DNA of 9,964 bases from Chloroflexota bacterium (GTDB lineage: Bacteria; Chloroflexota; Anaerolineae; Promineifilales; Promineifilaceae), in assembly GCA_020353135.1 (NCBI GenBank), contig CP070688.1:3168781-3178744 (forward strand), read 5' to 3'. Made by a program: the position numbers and the translations under genes. The notes beneath the pieces were generated by a model that was given only the letters and a program-made list of their open reading frames with translations, made no database searches and was not told the DNA's origin. Each line of letters begins with the position of its first letter. The first letter of the stretch is position 1. This document shows positions 7,901 to 9,964 of the stretch, piece after piece.

Positions 7901-8090
7901 CCCGCAGGCCTGCTTGAGCCAGCAGCTTTCGCAGCTCGCCGGTGTCCGTGATGAAAGGATGGGGTTGGGCTGCTTTCTTCCGCCGATCGCGTTTAGGCTG
8001 GCCGGCAGCGGCCGTCTCCGACCAGATGATTAACCGGCCGGCAATGCCCGGTTGGGTTGGTGCAAGCCAATGAAGATGTAAGACCTGCAT
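4953..8090 (-). CDS. SNF2-family DEAD/DEAH-box ATPase/helicase
   Basis: A 1045-aa protein starting at ATG 8090. An in-frame TTG at 8105 would add 5 residues, but neither has a strong ribosome site and ATG begins the family-like MQVLHLHW. Residues 1 to about 390 are a bacterial-specific N-terminal region. Around 395-520 is the helicase-associated segment (DUF3670-like; LLVPPWWNKPG). The SF2 core begins near 562. It has LRPYQRYGYSWL; motif I DDMGLGKT (587-594, K593); motif Ia LLICPTSVVTNW; motif II DEAQ (689-692); and motif III LTGTP (716-720). Further on are FSQF (889-892), motif V SLKAGGTGLNL (942-952) and motif VI RAFRIGQ (976-982). All catalytic motifs are intact. Snf2 proteins use ATP to translocate on duplex DNA and remodel bound proteins, usually without strand separation. 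It is the first gene of an operon with the SWIM protein. The exact cellular job of such pairs is not established. Confidence 0.92.
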   Translation of the reverse strand: MQVLHLHWLAPTQPGIAGRLIIWSETAAAGQPKRDRRKKAAQPHPFITDTGELRKLLAQAGLRGGAPEDTLTLWLPTDFHGPVPSPELLHDWQPDDNPPALLPWSIPGLRLEADQALHFFSYWQQRTLPPKIRLGAAAVFWQTAFLFTLEMLARQLVRPALIEVRNEQELRYEARWLPVLDGEEEARRLAQLAAAMPPICRAAAGDPDETIPARAILDTFLNHLVDAAARQWATGRELALPIGSEPAAAWLRALFAPDPTVQAAPAQLQHLASSYRAWERALTVAGDEYYRVAFRLEAPGQQTATETRQEEATWLLHYLLQARDDASLLVPAGEAWKARGGVLDALDRRFDRPQERLLTGLGYAARFFDPIQHSLRRRSPETISLTTAEAYSFLRDCAPQLQQAGFGLLVPPWWNKPGMRLGVRLKLNRSSPETAEVVSSGHLNLSNLIRYQWQLSLGDTALTRQEFDALVALKSPLVQIRGQWVQLDPEQIEAAIRFWQEQELEGTMSLPEALGLAEQQTHDGLPVEDVALDDWLSRWLNQMQGDEKVEELPTPAGVSATLRPYQRYGYSWLHFARRWALGVILADDMGLGKTIQTLVLIQRLKEEMGALPAPVLLICPTSVVTNWDQERGRFTPEITALIHQGSDRRQGAALRAATQEVDMVLTSYALARRDSDALQQVNWFGVVLDEAQNIKNPSTKQARVIRTLAADFRLALTGTPVENRLSELWSIMHFLNPGFLGGQKKFRQEFAIPIEKHGDDEAARRLRALTRPFILRRVKTDPDVIQDLPDKQEMKVYCHLSEEQATLYEAVVRDALAVIDEQGEGDIARKGLVLSMLTQLKQVCNHPAQYLHETEAYNPSEDQERSGKLRRLHALLDEVLAEGDRLLIFSQFTEMAGLLKSYIQERFGVPALYLHGGVPAKKRAAMVERFQSANGPPVFLLSLKAGGTGLNLTRANHVFHFDRWWNPAVEDQATDRAFRIGQTKNVLVHKFVCLGTLEERLDALIEEKKALAESIVGGGENWLTEMSTAELREMVKLRQKQAGRR

Positions 8091-8131
8091 AGGTTTTCCG
8101 TCCAATCAATTGGCAGGTAAGTCCAGGTCGG

Positions 8132-8160
8132 ATTGTATACCGGAAGGGGAGATTTGTTCA
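8132..8160 (-). promoter_or_regulatory. Candidate promoter of the SNF2-SWIM operon
   Basis: On the minus strand, TGAACA (8160-8155; 4 of 6 to TTGACA) is followed after 17 bases by TACAAT (8137-8132; 5 of 6 to TATAAT), about 40 bases before ATG 8090. It lies between the cytochrome terminator and the gene, where a promoter is expected. Confidence 0.35.
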
Positions 8161-8195
8161 GGTTTAGCTGCAGGTGGAAGGGGCGCAGCTACTTC

Positions 8196-8244
8196 AGAAA
8201 AAGTGGGCGCCGTACAAAAACCGCGCTCTGTACGGCGCCCACTT
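8196..8244 (-). terminator. Rho-independent terminator of the cytochrome c gene
   Basis: A perfect 16-bp inverted repeat (8201-8216 with 8229-8244) has a 12-base loop and a GC-rich centre (GGGCGCC). On the minus strand it is followed by a T tract (TTTTTCT, through 8196). It begins 20 bases after the cytochrome stop codon and lies upstream of the SNF2 operon, insulating that operon from read-through. On the + strand the following bases are not T-rich, so it is directional. Confidence 0.88.
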
Positions 8245-8264
8245 CGTTCACTCATGAATAGAAG

Positions 8265-8681
8265 CTACTTGAGCGTTTCGAGGAAAGCGACCAGGTCGGC
8301 GACTTCCTGGTCTGTCAGGTCGCTGCCGTAGTTCTGGTACATCACGCCGGGCGAGAAGCCATCGGTGATCACCGCGTTGGGATCCACGATCGATTGCTCC
8401 AGGTATTCCGTCACCGACACGCCGGAAACGGCCGTCTCGGCCTTGGTGGCGATGCCAACATGGGGCGGGCCAACCAGGACGATGTCCGCTTCTATGGAGT
8501 GACAGGTGATGCAGCCGGGCGCGCTGGCCGCGCCAATGGCCGTTTGTTTATAAAGCTCTTCGCCGCGAGCCGCGCTGGCCTCGCCGGCCGGTTCGGAGTC
8601 GCCGCCGTCATCGCCGCCGCAGGCGACCAGGGCCAGGGACAGGGCCAGAGTCAAGAAGAAGAGTAGGGTAAATCGTCGCAT
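8265..8681 (-). CDS. Lipoprotein class I c-type cytochrome, monoheme
   Basis: A 138-aa protein. MRRF and a long hydrophobic segment run into lipobox LVAC (C21), then GGDD and a short acidic linker, so the protein should be lipid-anchored on the outer face of the cytoplasmic membrane. The heme site is CITCH (C57, C60, H61), and M114 in GVMYQNYG is the likely sixth heme ligand. The final helix LTDQEVADLVAFLETL (122-137) is the classic C-terminal helix of small class I cytochromes. It probably carries electrons to a terminal oxidase or similar acceptor; which one is not shown. The start is ATG 8681, because AAGGAGGT (8696-8689) stands 7 bases before it and the signal peptide begins there. A longer reading from 8729 would put 16 extra residues ahead of the signal peptide. 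It is a single-gene unit: a strong terminator lies 20 bp downstream and the upstream neighbour is divergent. Confidence 0.9.
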   Translation of the reverse strand: MRRFTLLFFLTLALSLALVACGGDDGGDSEPAGEASAARGEELYKQTAIGAASAPGCITCHSIEADIVLVGPPHVGIATKAETAVSGVSVTEYLEQSIVDPNAVITDGFSPGVMYQNYGSDLTDQEVADLVAFLETLK

Positions 8682-8688
8682 CGTAAGA

Positions 8689-8696
8689 ACCTCCTT
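8689..8696 (-). promoter_or_regulatory. Ribosome binding site deciding the cytochrome start
   Basis: AAGGAGGT on the minus strand, 7 bases before ATG 8681. It is a near-perfect Shine-Dalgarno site that rules out the in-frame ATG at 8729. Confidence 0.85.
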
Positions 8697-8792
8697 GAAA
8701 AAGAAATGGGACGCAGATTGCCTCAGCACAGCTCAAGGGCACAGCTTTCACAGATAATGATCTCTATAGGACAAGCGATATTGCCATCGATA

Positions 8793-8820
8793 ATTGTAGC
8801 TGGAGAGGGCTCCCGGACAA
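8793..8820 (-). promoter_or_regulatory. Candidate promoter of the cytochrome c gene
   Basis: On the minus strand, TTGTCC (8820-8815) is followed after 16 bases by TACAAT (8798-8793). This would give a leader of about 105 bases before ATG 8681. The -35 matches 4 of 6 and the -10 5 of 6 consensus bases, so the call is weak. Confidence 0.28.
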
Positions 8821-8860
8821 AGATCGACGTATTGGAGAATACGATTGTGACCCACCGTAC

Positions 8861-8890
8861 TTGACCGCGAGGGTTCATTTGCCGTACAAT
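8861..8890 (+). promoter_or_regulatory. Sigma70-like promoter of the toxin-antitoxin operon
   Basis: TTGACC (8861-8866) is followed after 18 bases by TACAAT (8885-8890); each hexamer matches consensus at 5 of 6 positions. Transcription would begin near 8897, giving a leader of about 30 bases before ATG 8927. The palindrome at 8902-8911 would lie in the early transcribed region. Confidence 0.6.
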
Positions 8891-8911
8891 GTGTTCATAA
8901 ATGTGTACACA
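8883..8911 (+). promoter_or_regulatory. Candidate antitoxin operator with a TGTACA core
   Basis: TGTGTACACA at 8902-8911 is a perfect 10-bp palindrome with core TGTACA (8904-8909). An imperfect second core, CGTACA (8883-8888), overlaps the -10 hexamer 21 bp upstream, about two helical turns. The word AATGTGT is also repeated at 8888-8894 and 8900-8906. TGTACA is the known core of YefM-type operators, so autoregulation by the downstream Phd/YefM-family protein is likely (inference). Confidence 0.5.
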
Positions 8912-8926
8912 AAAGGAGTCTGGCCG

Positions 8927-9190
8927 ATGCTTTCGTTAGGGGTGCGAGAATTTAGAGAACAACTGAGCCAGGTGCTGCAACGGGTGCGCGAGGAGGGCGA
9001 GGTGGTGGAGATCACCTACCACGGCCGGGCCATCGCGCGCCTGGTGCCGGCCGCACCGGCCGCGCCTTCGGCCGAGGAAGTGGAAGCGATCTTGTCCGAT
9101 CTAGACAGCCTGGCGGCCGAGATCGGCCGTCAGTGGCAAGGCGAAACATCGGCGTTGGAAGCTGTGCATGAGGTGCGACGGGAGCTATGA
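8927..9190 (+). CDS. Phd/YefM-family antitoxin
   Basis: An 87-aa protein starting at ATG 8927; AAGGAG at 8913-8918 stands 8 bases before it. An upstream TTG reading (8861) is rejected because it coincides with the -35 hexamer. Residues 1 to about 42 form the Phd/YefM DNA-binding and dimer fold: SLGVREFREQLSQVL, then the strand region EVVEITYHGRAIARLVP. The C-terminal part (about 48-87) is acidic and helical, as expected of the segment that wraps and neutralises the toxin. Its stop overlaps the toxin start (ATGA), so the two are translationally coupled. It likely represses its own operon through the TGTACA palindrome just upstream. Confidence 0.88.
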   Translation: MLSLGVREFREQLSQVLQRVREEGEVVEITYHGRAIARLVPAAPAAPSAEEVEAILSDLDSLAAEIGRQWQGETSALEAVHEVRREL

Positions 9191-9597
9191 CGGCCGTCGT
9201 CGACGCCAGCGTCTTTGTCAGCGCCCTCTATCCCCAGGATGCATTTCATCAGCCCAGCCGGGAGTGGTTAGGGCGACAGTTATCGGACGGCGTCCTGCTC
9301 GTGGCGCCGATAATTGCCTTGCCTGAGGTTGGCGGGGCTATCGCCCGGCGCACGGCCAATCCGGATCTCGGCCGGCAGGCTGTGTTACGATTGCAGCGGT
9401 TGCCCTACTTCCGCCTGGTTCCGGTCGACGACCGGTTGGGATTGCAGGCGGTGGAGCTGGCCGTGGATCTGCGACTACGCGGAGCAGACGCCGTTTATGT
9501 GGCCGCAGCGCTCCAGTTACAGATCCCGCTGGTCACCTGGGATGGCGAGCACCGGGAACGGGCTGGCGGCCGGATAGCGGTTCAAACGCCGTACTGA
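9187..9597 (+). CDS. VapC-type PIN-domain toxin
   Basis: A 136-aa PIN-domain protein of normal VapC length. The four acidic positions of the active site are present: D6 (VVDASVF), E47 (LPEVGGAI), D101 (RGADAVYVAAA) and D119 (LVTWDGEH). VapC toxins are Mg2+-dependent ribonucleases that cleave tRNA or rRNA at specific sites; the target here is unknown. The start overlaps the antitoxin stop by 4 bases (ATGA). The pairing of a PIN toxin with a Phd/YefM antitoxin rather than a VapB AbrB-fold one is seen in many genomes. The toxin looks catalytically intact. Confidence 0.9.
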   Translation: MTAVVDASVFVSALYPQDAFHQPSREWLGRQLSDGVLLVAPIIALPEVGGAIARRTANPDLGRQAVLRLQRLPYFRLVPVDDRLGLQAVELAVDLRLRGADAVYVAAALQLQIPLVTWDGEHRERAGGRIAVQTPY

Positions 9598-9630
9598 TCG
9601 CGGATCTTGTTTTCTGCAGACAGCACTGGG

Positions 9631-9660
9631 TAGACAACGCCGGGTCAATTCCTTTATACT
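9631..9660 (+). promoter_or_regulatory. Candidate promoter of the adaptor-domain gene
   Basis: TAGACA (9631-9636) is followed after 18 bases by TATACT (9655-9660); each hexamer is 5 of 6 to consensus. It lies about 90 bases before ATG 9749, so the last gene is probably transcribed independently of the toxin operon. The leader 9661-9748 shows no clear riboswitch or strong hairpin. Confidence 0.4.
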
Positions 9661-9748
9661 TCGCTAGAGTTGCACAGTCCTCTGTAATTGAGTCCGCTCA
9701 AGCTATCTCGTTTTCGGGATGCTACGGCTTGTACTTTGGAGCAGGTAG

Positions 9749-9964
9749 ATGAATGACGCACATGCCAGGCTGCACAGCTTCATCGTTTCGCATTACAGTT
9801 TGGAAGAGTTTCAGACACTGTGTTTTGCTCTTGCCGTTCCCTATGATGACCTGCTGGGCAAGGGGCTAAGCGGTCAGGCGCGAGAGCTGATCCTCTATAT
9901 GGGGCGCCAGGAGCGTCTTGCTGATTTGGCGGATCAACTAAAGAAGGACCATCCTGTTCTTTTT
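9749..9964 (+). CDS. Effector-associated (death-like) adaptor domain protein, N-terminal fragment
   Basis: The frame is open from ATG 9749 to the window end (72 codons, no stop); GGAG at 9738-9741 stands 7 bases before the start. The whole visible piece fits the helical effector-associated domain (EAD) pattern. This consists of L-x2-F near the start; SLEEFQTLCFAL (17-28); VPYDDLLGKG (30-39, matching the common 'vdYdnLpG'); ARELILYMGRQERLADL (44-60); and a last helix ending near HPV. From published comparative genomics (Aravind and colleagues), EADs act as death-domain-like adaptors. They bring together effectors such as trypsin-like or caspase-like peptidases and TIR domains, and NTPases, in conflict systems of Chloroflexi, cyanobacteria and other multicellular bacteria. 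The effector part of this protein lies outside the window. I do not assign a numbered EAD subfamily with certainty. Confidence 0.75.
   Translation, partial: MNDAHARLHSFIVSHYSLEEFQTLCFALAVPYDDLLGKGLSGQARELILYMGRQERLADLADQLKKDHPVLF

Noticed and set aside
9599..9612. Possible terminator after the VapC gene (GATC-GCG-GATC then a T-rich run)
   Set aside because: The stem is only 4 bp with a 3-base loop and the T run is interrupted, too weak to call a Rho-independent terminator.
1..9964. CRISPR array, tRNA, rRNA or insertion-sequence transposase
   Set aside because: I saw no regularly spaced repeats, no tRNA-like cloverleaf arms, no rRNA signatures and no transposase motifs on either strand by reading. 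A dedicated tRNA or IS search was not possible here.

Overview
The window looks like an accessory stretch of a bacterial chromosome, most likely from a Chloroflexota (Anaerolineae/Caldilineae-like) organism. This is inferred from: small lipoproteins with an LVAC lipobox, including a lipoprotein c-type cytochrome; a SNF2 helicase paired with a SWIM zinc-finger protein; a Phd/VapC pair; an effector-associated adaptor domain of a kind common in Chloroflexi and cyanobacteria; and GC-rich sequence full of CGGCC/GGCCGG words from about 3.8 kb onward. No rRNA, tRNA, CRISPR array or recognisable transposase was seen.

Layout. On the + strand, 1-393 is the C-terminal end of a membrane-dipeptidase-like M19 peptidase. 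A possible 25-codon ORF (390-467) overlaps its stop codon. A 548-aa calcineurin-like metallophosphoesterase follows (488-2134), then a small hypothetical gene (2191-2546) that appears broken by one frameshift. The frameshift-corrected reading ends in the same CTAG that ends a convergent minus-strand gene for a secreted zincin-type lipoprotein (2543-3469). This left part is visibly less GC-rich than the right.

From 3470 to 4069 there is no intact gene. This stretch holds a second diverged copy of an element seen at 414-458 (both can be read as an RRQNLWxT peptide), a cluster of TGGTGTC words, and a degenerate minus-strand coding remnant.

The centre is a two-gene minus-strand operon: a 1045-aa SNF2-family ATPase (4953-8090) followed after 25 bp by a 285-aa SWIM zinc-finger protein (4070-4927). 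They resemble the Bacillus YwqA/YwqB-type pair and probably form one nucleic-acid remodelling module. Upstream is a strong perfect-stem terminator that closes a minus-strand lipoprotein c-type cytochrome gene (8265-8681).

Divergent from the cytochrome is a Phd/YefM-type antitoxin and VapC-type PIN toxin operon (8927-9597). It has a good sigma70-like promoter and a TGTACA-centred palindrome that resembles a YefM operator. The window ends inside a + strand gene (9749 onward) whose first 72 codons encode a death-like effector-associated domain. In other genomes this domain recruits or is fused to proteases, TIR, caspase-like or NTPase modules of conflict systems, but the effector part lies beyond the window. 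The right half therefore looks like a defence/conflict-associated neighbourhood, with the most decisive gene cut off at the edge.
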